This document shows, piece by piece, positions 46,587 to 56,276 of a DNA stretch of 64,000 bases; within the stretch, counting starts at the first letter, position 1; each line of letters begins with the position of its first letter. Below the pieces are notes generated by a model. The model worked only from the letters and a program-made list of their open reading frames with translations, was not told the origin of the DNA and did no database searches. The translations under genes and the position numbers were made by a program. Source of the DNA: Lentisphaerota bacterium. GTDB taxonomy: Bacteria; Verrucomicrobiota; Kiritimatiellia; UBA8416; JAIOPI01. Location: contig JAIOPI010000015.1 of NCBI GenBank assembly GCA_021413965.1, positions 1 through 64,000 of the forward strand. Direction: 5' to 3'.

Positions 46587-47801
46587 ATGCGCCCCTTTTC
46601 ATTGCTGATCAAGCCGGCGTCGGGTGACTGCAACCTGCAGTGCAACTACTGTTTCTACACCCGCAAGTGCGCGCTCTTCCCGGATACCGCGCGGCACCGG
46701 ATGACCACCGAGGTCCTCGAGCGCACCATCGCCAGCTACATGGCCACCTCCCAGCCGACCTATTCCTTCGGATGGCAAGGAGGCGAGCCCACCCTCATGG
46801 GGCTGGATTTCTACCGGCATGCCGTGGCACTGCAGCAGCGCTTCGGCAGTCGTGGCGCCCTTGTGGCCAACGGCTTTCAAACCAATGCGACCTTGCTGGA
46901 TGACGCCTTTGCCTCGTTTCTGGCCGCGTACAATTTCCTGGTCGGGGTCAGCCTTGACGGCCCGGCCGATCTGCACGACCAGTACCGGCGACACGCCGCC
47001 GGTCGTGGATCCCATGCCGACGTCATGCGTGGCATTGACTGCCTGCGGCGCGCCAAGGTTGAGTTCAACATCCTGATCCTTGTCAGCGCGGCCAATGTCG
47101 GTCACGCCCGGACAGTCTACCGTAACCTCACAGACCAAGGCCTCCTCTTCCACCAGTACATCCCTTGCGTGGAAATGCAGGCAGACGGCTCGCCCGCACC
47201 CTACACGATTACCGCATCCGACTGGGGCCAGTTCCTCTGCGATCTGTTCGACGTCTGGCACCCCGCCGATGCCCGCCGCGTGTCGATCCGCAATTTTGAT
47301 GCCATCCTCGCCAAACTTGTCGATGGCCAGGATGCCGTCTGCACGATGGCGCGCAATTGTTGCCAGTACGTTGTGGTCGAGCATAACGGCAACGTGTATC
47401 CCTGCGATTTCTTCGTGGAGCCGGAACTTCTGCTGGGGAATGTTATTCGCGATGACTGGCCCGGCATGAGCGCCTCACCCGTCTATCGCGAGTTCGGCGC
47501 CCGCAAGGCGCGCTGGCACCCCGCCTGCGATGACTGCGAGTTCGTAACCCTCTGCCAGGGCGACTGCCTCAAGCACCGCGTGCCCGCCGGCTCGCCCACG
47601 GTCAGCTGCAGTCATCTCTGCGCCGGCTGGAAGCAGTTCTTCGCCCACACCCTGCCACGCTTCCATCAACTGGCCGGCCAGATCCGTGCCCAACGTCGTG
47701 CGGTCGTGCTCCCGCGCGGAGCGCCGTCGGTCGCCGTCGGTCGCAATGCCCCCTGCCCCTGCGGCAGCGGCCGCAAATTCAAACAGTGCTGCGGACGGTG
47801 A
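46587..47801 (+). CDS. Anaerobic sulfatase-maturating enzyme with SEC-C tail
   Basis: 404 residues. A radical SAM domain has CNLQCNYCFY (C15, C19, C22). GWQGGEPTLMG and GVSLDGPADLHDQYR are hallmarks of the anSME family, which oxidises a Cys or Ser of sulfatases to formylglycine. The SPASM-type C-terminal Cys set (CTMARNCCQ, YPCDFF, CDDCEFVTLCQGDC) holds two auxiliary clusters. The last 20 residues are a SEC-C zinc motif (APCPCGSGRKFKQCC). No sulfatase gene lies in the window, so its clients are elsewhere. Confidence 0.92.
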   Translation: MRPFSLLIKPASGDCNLQCNYCFYTRKCALFPDTARHRMTTEVLERTIASYMATSQPTYSFGWQGGEPTLMGLDFYRHAVALQQRFGSRGALVANGFQTNATLLDDAFASFLAAYNFLVGVSLDGPADLHDQYRRHAAGRGSHADVMRGIDCLRRAKVEFNILILVSAANVGHARTVYRNLTDQGLLFHQYIPCVEMQADGSPAPYTITASDWGQFLCDLFDVWHPADARRVSIRNFDAILAKLVDGQDAVCTMARNCCQYVVVEHNGNVYPCDFFVEPELLLGNVIRDDWPGMSASPVYREFGARKARWHPACDDCEFVTLCQGDCLKHRVPAGSPTVSCSHLCAGWKQFFAHTLPRFHQLAGQIRAQRRAVVLPRGAPSVAVGRNAPCPCGSGRKFKQCCGR

Positions 47802-48018
47802 GCGGTCCGTCCGGGCGACGCCAGCGCGCCCCCTGCCCGGTGTCGGTCGCGGCCCGCCGCATGCGCACAGACGGCGGGCCGCGCCTCCCGCCACATGAGC
47901 GTGCACGCCAGTGGCGGCGAGATGCACCGGCAAGGACCATCGCCCCTCCCCCGCTTGACACCGTCGCCCGCCCTTGTTACTAGCCCACCATGCCCGAGAG
48001 ACGCGCGGGATCAGCCCT

Positions 48019-49053
48019 ATGACAGATGCCACGTCCATCACGCCGTCGCACCGGGCGCTCAATGCGTCCGATGCCGCCTGCACGCCCGTGAACGGCGACA
48101 AGGATCGCTACGTCGGGATGCTGCGCACCATGTTGCGCTCGCGCTTCACGGACGAACGCCTGAACCGCCTCTACAAACAGGGGCATATCACGGGCGGCGT
48201 TTACAGCAGCATCGGACAGGAAGCCATCGGCGCCGCCACCACCGCCGCCGGACAGCCCCAGGATCTCTACGCGCCGCTGATCCGCAACATGGCCGTCCAC
48301 GTCGGCCGCGGCGAAACCGTGCTCGATGTCTTCCGCCAATGGCTCGGCCGCGGCGGCAGCCCCACCCGCGGACGCGACGGCAACATCCACTACGGCACGT
48401 TTAGCCACGGCGTCTACGCGATGATTTCCCACCTCGGGGCCATGCTGCCCGTCGTGGTGGGCGGGGTCATGGCCAGGCGCCGCCTGGGCGTGGATGCCGT
48501 CGGCTTCGCCTACATCGGCGATGGCGGCTCCAGCACCGGCGACTTTCACGAGGCCATCAACTTCGCCGCCGTCTTCAGCGTGCCCGTCATCTTCATCATC
48601 GAGAATAACAAGTACGCCTATTCCACGCCCATCGCCGGCCAGTTTCGCTGCGAGCGGCTGATCGATCGCGCCCCCGGCTACGGCCTGGAGGGTTTCAGCG
48701 CCGATGGCAACGACGCCCTGGCCCTCTACCGCCTCGTGCACCCGCTGGCCGCCGATATCCGCGCCAAGCCCCGCCCCATCATGATCGAGTGCGACACCAT
48801 GCGCATGCGTGGCCATGGCGAACATGACGACTTCACCTACGTCCCGCCCAAACTGCTCGAACGCTATCGGGCCCGCGACCCGATCGCCGTGGCGTCCAAC
48901 CACCTCAAGGCCGAAGGGGTGCTGACCGCCGCCGAGATCGAGTCACTCACCCAGGCCTGCCAGGCAGAGGTCGATCTCGCCTACCGCACAGCCATGAACG
49001 AGCCGCCCCCCAACCCCGACACGCTCCTCGATGGAGTCTACGCGAATGCCTGA
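48019..49053 (+). CDS. 2-oxoacid dehydrogenase E1 component, alpha subunit
   Basis: 344 residues from ATG 48019; the frame extends to 47974 without support. The thiamine-diphosphate motif GDGGSSTGDFHEAINFAAVF...ENNKYAYST is complete, and GHGEHDDFTYVPP near the C-terminus holds a phosphorylation-loop-like segment. It decarboxylates a 2-oxoacid (pyruvate, branched-chain or acetoin type not decided). The 217-base gap before it contains no gene. E1-beta starts within its last codons. Confidence 0.92.
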   Translation: MTDATSITPSHRALNASDAACTPVNGDKDRYVGMLRTMLRSRFTDERLNRLYKQGHITGGVYSSIGQEAIGAATTAAGQPQDLYAPLIRNMAVHVGRGETVLDVFRQWLGRGGSPTRGRDGNIHYGTFSHGVYAMISHLGAMLPVVVGGVMARRRLGVDAVGFAYIGDGGSSTGDFHEAINFAAVFSVPVIFIIENNKYAYSTPIAGQFRCERLIDRAPGYGLEGFSADGNDALALYRLVHPLAADIRAKPRPIMIECDTMRMRGHGEHDDFTYVPPKLLERYRARDPIAVASNHLKAEGVLTAAEIESLTQACQAEVDLAYRTAMNEPPPNPDTLLDGVYANA

Positions 49054-50023
49054 GATCACGTACATCGAAGCCATTCGCCAGGGACTCTTCGAAGTCATGC
49101 GCGCACACCCCGACGTGGTCCTCTACGGCGAAGATGTCGGCGCCTTCGGCGGGGCCTTCAAAGCCACCCTTGGGCTGCAGAAGGAATTTGGCAAGGAGCG
49201 CGTCTTCGACACCCCCATCTGCGAATCGGCCATGCTCGGCGTCGCCATCGGCATGGCCACGCAGGGACTGCGGCCGATCGTCGAACTGCAGTTCGCGGAC
49301 TTCATTACCACGGCGCTCCATCAGCTGCTGAACAATGCCGGCACGCTGCACTATCGCACGGGCGTGCCGGTCCCCATGGTGATCCGTGCCCCCTGCGGCG
49401 GCGGCTTCAGCGGCGGCCCCTTCCACTCCGAGGAGCTGGAGGCCATCTTCTGCCACATGCCCGGCATCAAGGTCGTCTACCCGGCCTTCCCCTGCGATGC
49501 GCGCAATTTGCTGCACACCGCCGTCATGGACAACAGCCCCGTCGTCTTCCTCGAGAACAAGTACCTCTACCGCCATATCAAGGAAGCCATCCCCGCCAAG
49601 CACGATCCCCTGCCCTTCGGCAAGGCGCGCATCTGCCGCAACGGGCGCGACGCCACCGTCATCACCTACGGCGCCATGGTGAACGAGACCCTGCACGCCG
49701 CGCGCGACCTGATCGACGACACCGGCTATGACATCACCGTCGTGGACCTGCGATCCCTGAAGCCGTACGACAAGGACACGATCATGGCGGCCGTGGCCTC
49801 CACCAACCGCGTGCTGATCGTGCATGAGGCGTGGCACACCTGTGGATTCGGCGCCGAAATCGCGGCCCACATCGCCGAGAACGCCTTCCATTTGCTCGAC
49901 GCTCCCGTCCGCCGCCTGACCGCGCCGGACTGCCCCGTGCCCTTCGCCCCCGTCCTCGAAGAGCGCTACCGTCCCAATTCGGCCAAAATTGTAAGCGCCC
50001 TGGTGGATTTGATTGAATACTGA
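49046..50023 (+). CDS. 2-oxoacid dehydrogenase E1 component, beta subunit
   Basis: 325 residues from ATG 49046, overlapping the alpha-subunit stop by eight bases, with GGAG nine bases upstream. Family motifs: VVLYGEDVGAFGGAF, TPICESAMLGVAIGMA, EGLRPIVE-like GLRPIVELQFADF, PSDARNLL-like PCDARNLLHTAV, and the C-terminal transketolase domain VVDLRSLKPYDKDTI. It forms the alpha2-beta2 E1 with the preceding gene. Confidence 0.94.
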   Translation: MPEITYIEAIRQGLFEVMRAHPDVVLYGEDVGAFGGAFKATLGLQKEFGKERVFDTPICESAMLGVAIGMATQGLRPIVELQFADFITTALHQLLNNAGTLHYRTGVPVPMVIRAPCGGGFSGGPFHSEELEAIFCHMPGIKVVYPAFPCDARNLLHTAVMDNSPVVFLENKYLYRHIKEAIPAKHDPLPFGKARICRNGRDATVITYGAMVNETLHAARDLIDDTGYDITVVDLRSLKPYDKDTIMAAVASTNRVLIVHEAWHTCGFGAEIAAHIAENAFHLLDAPVRRLTAPDCPVPFAPVLEERYRPNSAKIVSALVDLIEY

Positions 50024-50106
50024 CGCGCACGCGTCTGGTCACATGAATGGCTGTTTGTCCTTCCGGCGCCCGCGCGACATCGCCGGGACCGGAGATGAGG
50101 CATGAC

Positions 50107-51387
50107 ATGAAGACTGTTGATGTTCGCATGCCGCAGATGGGGCAGAGCGCCGCCGAAGGCACCATCGTCAAGTGGCACAAGAAGATGGGCGATCGTGTCC
50201 ATGTTGACGAAGTGCTGGTCGAAGTCGAGAGCGACAAGATCAACGTCGAGGTTGAATGCCCCGTTGCCGGGCGCCTGATCGGCTCCATCAAGGAAGGCCG
50301 CACGGTCCCCGTGGGCGACGTGATCGCCATGATCGAAACCGACAACGACGGGGCGGGCGACGCCCCAGCCTCCTCCACGCCCCCCGCCGCCGGCTCCCGC
50401 CCGCACATGAACAGCTCGGACGATCAGGAACTGGTGTCCACCGACACCATGCCCAATTCGCTGGATGCCCCCGCGCTGCCGGACTCCACGCGCGACTGGC
50501 TGTCGCCCGGCGTCATGCGGCTGGCCCTGCTTAACAACATCACCGTGGCCGAACTCAAGCTGATCAACGGCTCCGGACGCAACAATCGCATTACCCGCGA
50601 TGACGTGCTTAACCTCATCGCTCGCCGCGACGGAACCGCCTCAGTCGGGCGGCGCGCGGAACCGAGCACGACGGTGGCCGACACCGTCGTCCCGATGACG
50701 TCCATTCGCAAGACGATCGCGGACCACATGGTCCAGTCCGTCCGCACGAGCGCCCACGTGACGATGGTCCACGCCGCGGACATGACCCATATCGTGCAGC
50801 TGCGCAACCGCATCAAGGACGCGTTCTTCAACCAGCACGGCGTGCGCATGTCCTACACCGCCGTGGTCACCTATGTCGTGTCGCGCGTGCTGCGTGAATT
50901 TCCGACCATCAACGCATCCGTCGTGGGGACCAACATCGTCCTGCGCAATGAGGTGAATGTCGGCTGCGCCGTGGCGCTGCCCGACGAGAGCCTCGTGGTG
51001 CCGGTGGTGCGGAATGCCGACCGCAAGACGTTCCCCGAAATCTCCCGCGAACTGGACCGGCTCATCGGCCTCGCACGCAACAAGGCCCTCGGCCCCAGCG
51101 ACGTGCACGGCGGAACGTTCACGCTGTCCAACTTCGGCGCCTTTGGAAGCCTGATCGGGACGCCGCTGATCAATCAGCCCCAGGTCGCCATTCTCGGCAT
51201 GGGCGCCGTCTTTCAGGCGCCCGTCGTGATCAACGGTGACATCTGCGTCCGCGATATCACGTACCTCAGCTTCTCCTTCGATCACCGCGTCATCGACGGC
51301 GCCATGGGCGGCCGCTTCCTGAACCGGCTGCAAAAGTCCATCGAAGCCTTGAATGAGTCCATCTTGGATGTCGCGGAATTGACCTGA
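50107..51387 (+). CDS. Dihydrolipoamide acyltransferase (E2)
   Basis: 426 residues from ATG 50107 (GAGG at 50097). One lipoyl domain with K44 in VESDKINVEVE, a linker, a peripheral-subunit-binding domain (about 137-175, SPGVMRLALLNNITV), and the catalytic acyltransferase domain ending in SFDHRVIDGAMGGRFLNRL with the active-site His and Asp. Together with the E1 genes it makes the complex core. The E3 gene (lpd) is not adjacent. Pyruvate versus branched-chain specificity is not decided. Confidence 0.93.
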   Translation: MKTVDVRMPQMGQSAAEGTIVKWHKKMGDRVHVDEVLVEVESDKINVEVECPVAGRLIGSIKEGRTVPVGDVIAMIETDNDGAGDAPASSTPPAAGSRPHMNSSDDQELVSTDTMPNSLDAPALPDSTRDWLSPGVMRLALLNNITVAELKLINGSGRNNRITRDDVLNLIARRDGTASVGRRAEPSTTVADTVVPMTSIRKTIADHMVQSVRTSAHVTMVHAADMTHIVQLRNRIKDAFFNQHGVRMSYTAVVTYVVSRVLREFPTINASVVGTNIVLRNEVNVGCAVALPDESLVVPVVRNADRKTFPEISRELDRLIGLARNKALGPSDVHGGTFTLSNFGAFGSLIGTPLINQPQVAILGMGAVFQAPVVINGDICVRDITYLSFSFDHRVIDGAMGGRFLNRLQKSIEALNESILDVAELT

Positions 51388-51452
51388 GCCAGGGCCGCAC
51401 GCCGGCACGCGGCGTGCCCGTTGGCGGGGCTGCCGCCGCGCGGTCAGCCACG

Positions 51453-52325
51453 TCACAATCGTCGCCGCTCCCGGCTGCGCGCGTCGCGCACCAACCTGCC
51501 GCTGTTCAAGACGCCCCGCAGGGCGCGGGATCGCCAACGCTCCGATGCATCGTAATACGTCCGCAGCGGATCGATGCGCGTGAGCAAGACCCCGGCACGC
51601 TCCAGCGTCAGCTGTCCCGCGATGGCGCCATCCGGCTGCACGATGAAACTCGGCCAGGCGCAGGCGGTGCGTGAGCTGTTGGCGGCGCTGATCCACATGG
51701 CATTGCACGCCGCAAAGGCCTGCATCGTCGCCGGGACGATGAACCCGTGAAGGTTCCGACGGCGAACCTTCGCCGGATCCCAGTGCGCATTGTGGTAGGA
51801 ATGGAACATCACCCGCACGCCAATCCGCGCGTAGTCCCGGTACAGCTCCGGATAGCGCATGTCATGACAAATCAAGGCCCCGCACACCATGCCACGGATG
51901 CGAAACACCGTGGCGTGATTGCCCGGCGCGAAATGTTTCAAGTCGCCCGTGCGCCCCGCGGCATCCCCCGTGCAGAACCGCTTGTCGTAGCGATCCACCA
52001 ACCGGCCCCGGTCGTTGATGATGTAAAGACAGTTATGGGGTTTGTGCGTTCCGGTCAGCGGATGCGAACTGCCCAGGATCACCCACACTTTCAGCGCGCG
52101 CGCCTCCCGCATGACCGCACGCACCGCCGCCGCGTGAGGCGTCCAGTCGTACGCCTCGAACCCCGGCATGTCGAGTCCCGGATACCCGGTGAGGGCCGTC
52201 TCCGGGAAATGCACCACATGCGCCCCACGCCGCGCGGCCGTCCGCATTTGCCCCAGAATGTAGCGCGCATTGCGCGCCACCGTGCCCTGCACCGGAAACT
52301 GACAGGTCGCCAGAACCATGTTCAT
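51453..52325 (-). CDS. Carbon-nitrogen hydrolase (nitrilase superfamily)
   Basis: 290 residues from ATG 52325. The Glu-Lys-Cys triad is visible: E42 in FPETALTGYPG, K115 in RYDKRF and C153 in LICHDMRYPE. It lacks a signal peptide, so it is a cytoplasmic amidase or related hydrolase; the substrate is unknown. The C-terminal region after residue 240 is basic (RWRSRALRGVLNSGR). It is convergent with the E2 gene and divergent from the protease gene. Confidence 0.88.
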   Translation of the reverse strand: MNMVLATCQFPVQGTVARNARYILGQMRTAARRGAHVVHFPETALTGYPGLDMPGFEAYDWTPHAAAVRAVMREARALKVWVILGSSHPLTGTHKPHNCLYIINDRGRLVDRYDKRFCTGDAAGRTGDLKHFAPGNHATVFRIRGMVCGALICHDMRYPELYRDYARIGVRVMFHSYHNAHWDPAKVRRRNLHGFIVPATMQAFAACNAMWISAANSSRTACAWPSFIVQPDGAIAGQLTLERAGVLLTRIDPLRTYYDASERWRSRALRGVLNSGRLVRDARSRERRRL

Positions 52326-52430
52326 GAAGCCATCCAAGCACGCCCGCCCGCGCGCGGTCAAGAGCGCCGCCGCGCATCGGCTGTCACTTCGGCCTGCCCG
52401 CCACGCCAAAACCTGCTATGCTGCCGGCCC

Positions 52431-53672
52431 ATGAATCCCTGGCTGATCGTCGTCCTTGTCGCGCTGCTGCTCCGGCTCGCCGTCACCCTGCTGGCGGACG
52501 TCCTGAATCTGCGCCGCGCGCATGGCGGCCTGCCGGCGGCCCTGCGCGCCAGTTTCGACGAAGCCACCTACTCGCGCTCCCAGGCGTACCTGCGCGCCAA
52601 CACGCGCTTTGGCATGGTCGAGGATCTGGCCCTCACCGGCGTGCTCATCGCCTTCATCCTGCTCGGCGGCTTTGGCGCCGTGGACCATTGGGCGCGCAGC
52701 CTTGGCTGGCCCCCGCTCGCCACCGGCCTCGCCTTCACCGGTGCCCTCGTGCTCGCGTCGCGCCTGCTCGGCCTGCCCTTCTCCATCTACGACACCTTTG
52801 TCGTCGAACAACGCTTCGGGTTCAACCGCACAACGCCGCGCACCTTCGCCCTCGATATGGCCAAGGGCCTCCTCCTGCTCACGCTCATCGGGGGCCCGGT
52901 CTACGCCGCCGTCATCTGGCTCTTCGACAGCGCCGGCCCGGCCGCCTGGCTCTGGGTCTGGGCCACCATCACCACCTTTCAGATCCTGCTCATCTTCCTG
53001 GCGCCCTACGTGATCATGCCGCTCTTCAACACGTACACGCCGCTGCCCGAGGGCGACCTGCGCGCCGCCATCGAAGCCTACGCGCGTGCGCAGCGCTTCA
53101 CCATGCAGGGGATCTACACCATGGACGGGTCGCGGCGTTCGTCCAAGACCAACGCATTCTTTACCGGCTTTGGCCGCTCGCGCCGCATCGTGCTGTTCGA
53201 TACGCTCATCGCGCGGCATACGGTGCCGGAACTCGTGGCCGTGCTCGCCCACGAAATGGGGCACTTCAAGAAACGCCACATCCTCCAGGCCATCGCACGC
53301 TCCATCGCCCTGACGGGATGCACCCTCTTCCTGCTGTCGCGCTGCATCGGGAACGCTGGGCTGGCCGCTGCTTTCGGAGTCGACACACCGTCCACTTACA
53401 CGAGCTTGGTGTTTTTTGGCTTTCTCTACACACCCATCAGCATGGCCGTCTCCCTGCTGGAGCAGGCCATCTCACGGCGGCATGAGTATGAGGCGGACGC
53501 CTACGCAGCCCACACCACCGGCAGCGCCGCGCCACTCGTGAGCGCGTTGAAAACATTGAGCACGGACAACCTGTCAAACCTGACGCCGCACCCCTTCAAA
53601 GTCCTGGTCAGCTACAGCCACCCGCCCCTGCTGGAGCGAATCCGGGCGTTGGAGAACCGGACCGGGACCTGA
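52431..53672 (+). CDS. M48-family membrane metalloprotease (Ste24/CAAX type)
   Basis: 413 residues from ATG 52431; the long upstream open frame overlaps the nitrilase gene and is rejected. Multiple spans in the N-terminal half match Ste24 (YDTFVVEQRFGFNRTTPRTF is family-typical). The zinc site is HEMGH at H274-H278 with the downstream Glu in HEYEADAYA. The C-terminus SHPPLLERIRALE is also conserved. In bacteria such enzymes act in membrane protein quality control. Confidence 0.92.
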   Translation: MNPWLIVVLVALLLRLAVTLLADVLNLRRAHGGLPAALRASFDEATYSRSQAYLRANTRFGMVEDLALTGVLIAFILLGGFGAVDHWARSLGWPPLATGLAFTGALVLASRLLGLPFSIYDTFVVEQRFGFNRTTPRTFALDMAKGLLLLTLIGGPVYAAVIWLFDSAGPAAWLWVWATITTFQILLIFLAPYVIMPLFNTYTPLPEGDLRAAIEAYARAQRFTMQGIYTMDGSRRSSKTNAFFTGFGRSRRIVLFDTLIARHTVPELVAVLAHEMGHFKKRHILQAIARSIALTGCTLFLLSRCIGNAGLAAAFGVDTPSTYTSLVFFGFLYTPISMAVSLLEQAISRRHEYEADAYAAHTTGSAAPLVSALKTLSTDNLSNLTPHPFKVLVSYSHPPLLERIRALENRTGT

Positions 53673-53719
53673 CAAACCGCGCCACCTTCCCCGGACGGCT
53701 CGGCGGGATGCCCTCTCCC

Positions 53720-54313
53720 TCACCCCACCGGCGGCTTCCCCCCGGGATGCCACAAGAACTCCGGCAGGCCCTCCACGCGCAGCACCCAGCGCGAGAACAC
53801 GAAGAGATAATCCGACAGCCGGTTGATGTAAGTCAGGATCGGCTCCTCGACGGATTCCTGCTCGTTCAGCCGCCACAGGACGCGCTCACCGCGACGGCAA
53901 ACCGTCCGCGCGAGATGCGCGTAGGCGTTGAGCATGCTGCCGCCCGGCAGCACGAAGGAGTTCAGCTCTTCCAGGCTCTCCTGGTAGCGGTCGATCCGCT
54001 CCTCGAGGAATGCAATGCGCTCCACGGCAAACTCCGGCATCACTTCCTTGGCCCGCCCCGCGGCGCACGCCAGGATGGCGCCAATGTCGAACAAGTCGTT
54101 CTGGACCTGCTTGAGGCTGAACTCCGCCTCGCTGCGGATCGCCTCATGATTCGACGCCCCGGCCCAGGATCGCATCAGCCCGATGACGCTATTCAGTTCG
54201 TCAGCCGTTCCGAATCCCTCGATTCGCAAGGCCGACTTGGCCACGCGCTCACCGGTTACCAGGCTCGTCTTTCCGCGGTCCCCGGTCTTCGTGTAGATCT
54301 TATCGAGCCGCAT
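53720..54313 (-). CDS. pduO: PduO-type cob(I)alamin adenosyltransferase
   Basis: 197 residues. It transfers the 5'-deoxyadenosyl group from ATP to cob(I)alamin. The N-terminal ATP-binding motif IYTKTGDRGKTSLVTG and RIEGFGTADELNSVIG, the central SFVLPGG and the C-terminal YINRLSDYLFVFSRW are all intact. It is the last gene of the B12 series, 143 bases after cobS, probably in the same transcript. Confidence 0.93.
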   Translation of the reverse strand: MRLDKIYTKTGDRGKTSLVTGERVAKSALRIEGFGTADELNSVIGLMRSWAGASNHEAIRSEAEFSLKQVQNDLFDIGAILACAAGRAKEVMPEFAVERIAFLEERIDRYQESLEELNSFVLPGGSMLNAYAHLARTVCRRGERVLWRLNEQESVEEPILTYINRLSDYLFVFSRWVLRVEGLPEFLWHPGGKPPVG

Positions 54314-54456
54314 GCCCCACCGCCTTTGTCACGTGCTGCACCATTGGCCTATGATTCCCGCAACTCGGCACAGCCTCCCCTCCAGTTGCCCGAGCCGGCG
54401 TGTCTCACACCAGCTGAAGAGTAGGCCCGCGGCGAGCCGCTTCACCCGCGCCCTGT

Positions 54457-55206
54457 CTACCGCATCCACGCCACCGTCACCAGCACCGCCAATTCCGCCA
54501 TCTCGCTGCCCGCACCAATGGTGTCACCCGTGATGCCGCCAAAACGTCCACGGCACCACATCCCCCACGCCCAGGATAGCGCCCAGGTCAGGGCAAGCGC
54601 CACCCCGGCGCGCAGCGTCAATCCACCCACGGCCACAACCAGAAGGGCGGCCCCCGCGCCCGCCACGCAGGCGTGCCCACGCGTCGCCTGGCGCACAAAC
54701 CCGGCGGCCGTACCGTCCTGGCGCGCGTACGGATGGTGACTCATCAGATGCACTTGCCCCGCCCGCGCCACCACGCTCGCGGCCAATACCCACGCCAGCG
54801 CATGTGTGTCCGCCAGTCGCACGTAGGCCACCCACCGGCCCAGCAACAGCAGCGTCAACGCCATCACGCCGAAGGCCCCCGTATGGGAATCCTTCATGAT
54901 GAGCAAAGCCCGCTCACGATTCCCCCGCGCACCCAGCGCGTCGGCGCAATCCGCCAAACCATCAAGGTGCAGCCCGCCCGTCACGAGCACATACACCACC
55001 ACCATGATCAGCGCCGCCGCCTCGGTCCAGTGGGCCGGCGCCACGCGCAGCGTCACCGCACCAGCCGCCCAGACGAGCCCGCCCACGATCGCGCCGGCCA
55101 CCGGAAACCACGGCAACGCCGCGCCCAGATGCTCGGCATCAGCCCCCGGAATCCGCACCGTGGTCAGGGTGCGCACCGCTGTCACGAGTCCGCGCAGCAC
55201 CCTCAC
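54457..55206 (-). CDS. cobS: Adenosylcobinamide-GDP ribazoletransferase (cobalamin synthase)
   Basis: 249 residues from GTG 55206, which overlaps the cobT stop as GTGA. The open frame runs further to 55695 but only through cobT in another frame. Motifs: GGLHLDGLADCADALGAR, MKDSHTGAFGV and FGGITGDTIGA, with about six membrane spans. It joins alpha-ribazole(-phosphate) to AdoCbi-GDP at the inner membrane. Confidence 0.93.
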   Translation of the reverse strand: MRVLRGLVTAVRTLTTVRIPGADAEHLGAALPWFPVAGAIVGGLVWAAGAVTLRVAPAHWTEAAALIMVVVYVLVTGGLHLDGLADCADALGARGNRERALLIMKDSHTGAFGVMALTLLLLGRWVAYVRLADTHALAWVLAASVVARAGQVHLMSHHPYARQDGTAAGFVRQATRGHACVAGAGAALLVVAVGGLTLRAGVALALTWALSWAWGMWCRGRFGGITGDTIGAGSEMAELAVLVTVAWMR

Positions 55207-56276
55207 CCCTTGTCCTCCGCATCCCGGCCACTGACGCCCGCCGATGAGAACGTGGCCATCCCCCCGTACACCTTCATCGCCCCTTCCAGGACGCTCATCG
55301 CCAGCGCCGCACCCGTGCCCTCGCCCAGCCGCATGTCCAGATCCAGGATGGGGCGGACCTTCAGCGCCTCCAAAACGTGCCGATGTCCGCGCTCCTGCGA
55401 GAGGTGCGCAAAGAAGAGATAGTCCGCAGCCGCCGGACAAAGCCGCATCGCCGCCAGCGCTCCCGCGCACGAGATGAAGCCATCCACGACCACCGGAATG
55501 CGCCTGGCCGCGGCCCCCAGGATCAGCCCACTGATGCCCGCAATCTCCAACCCGCCCAGCGCGGCCAGCACGCCGAGCGCATCGCCCAACTGGCCCGCAT
55601 TGACCGCCAGCGCGCGGCGCACAACGTCGGTCTTGTGCGCCAGCCCTGCGGCGTCCACGCCCGTCCCCCGCCCCACCACCGTCGCCGGATCGCACCCCAG
55701 GTAAGCTGCGAACATGGCCGTGGACGGCGTCGTATTGGCAATGCCCATCTCGCCGGTGCCAAGCATCGTCACGCCGGCCTCCGCGGCTTCGAACGCGAGC
55801 CCGATGCCCGTTTCCAGGGCCTGCGTGGCTTCCTCGCGCGTCAGCGCCGGCCCCACGGCCAGGTTGCGCGTCCCGCGCCGTACCTTCACCAGGCGCAGAC
55901 CGGGCGCAGCGGCAAACTCCGCGTCCACCCCGATGTCCACCACCACCAGGTCCGCCCCCACGTGTCGCGACAGCACGCTCACCGCCGCTCCACCCGCCAC
56001 GATGTTATGCACCATCTGGGGGGTCACCGCCGGGGGAAACGCCGACACCTTCTCCGCCGCCACCCCATGGTCACCCGCAAAGCAGTAAATGCGCTTGCCA
56101 CCCAGCCGCGGCCGGACCTCGCCCCGCGCCACGCAGTAGCGCATCGCCAGTTCTTCCAGCCGGCCCAGACTCCCCTGGGGTTTGGTCAGGTCGTCCAGAT
56201 GCGCCTGGATGGCAGACCCGATCGACGGATCGGCCGGGACGATCGAGCTAAGGGTACTCGCCAGCAAGGCCTTCAT
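55203..56276 (-). CDS. cobT: Nicotinate-nucleotide:dimethylbenzimidazole phosphoribosyltransferase
   Basis: 357 residues. It activates the lower-ligand base to alpha-ribazole phosphate. KPQGSLGRLEELA, CFAGDHGVAAEKVSAFP, GTGEMGIANTTPS and the C-terminal LDLDMRLGEGTGAALAM with the catalytic Glu are present. ATG 56276 overlaps the cobU stop (ATGA). The N-terminal LDDLTKPQGSLG places it among bacterial CobT proteins of normal length. Confidence 0.95.
   Translation of the reverse strand: MKALLASTLSSIVPADPSIGSAIQAHLDDLTKPQGSLGRLEELAMRYCVARGEVRPRLGGKRIYCFAGDHGVAAEKVSAFPPAVTPQMVHNIVAGGAAVSVLSRHVGADLVVVDIGVDAEFAAAPGLRLVKVRRGTRNLAVGPALTREEATQALETGIGLAFEAAEAGVTMLGTGEMGIANTTPSTAMFAAYLGCDPATVVGRGTGVDAAGLAHKTDVVRRALAVNAGQLGDALGVLAALGGLEIAGISGLILGAAARRIPVVVDGFISCAGALAAMRLCPAAADYLFFAHLSQERGHRHVLEALKVRPILDLDMRLGEGTGAALAMSVLEGAMKVYGGMATFSSAGVSGRDAEDKG

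Noticed and set aside
47802..48018. RNA gene or regulatory element before the E1-alpha gene
   Set aside because: No stem, tRNA-like or riboswitch pattern was found in the 217-base gap.
51747..53672. 641-codon version of the M48 protease
   Set aside because: The upstream 228 codons overlap the nitrilase gene on the other strand and lack membrane or domain features; ATG 52431 begins the first hydrophobic span.
54457..55695. 412-codon version of cobS
   Set aside because: The extension overlaps cobT in another frame; the GTGA junction gives a normal-length CobS.
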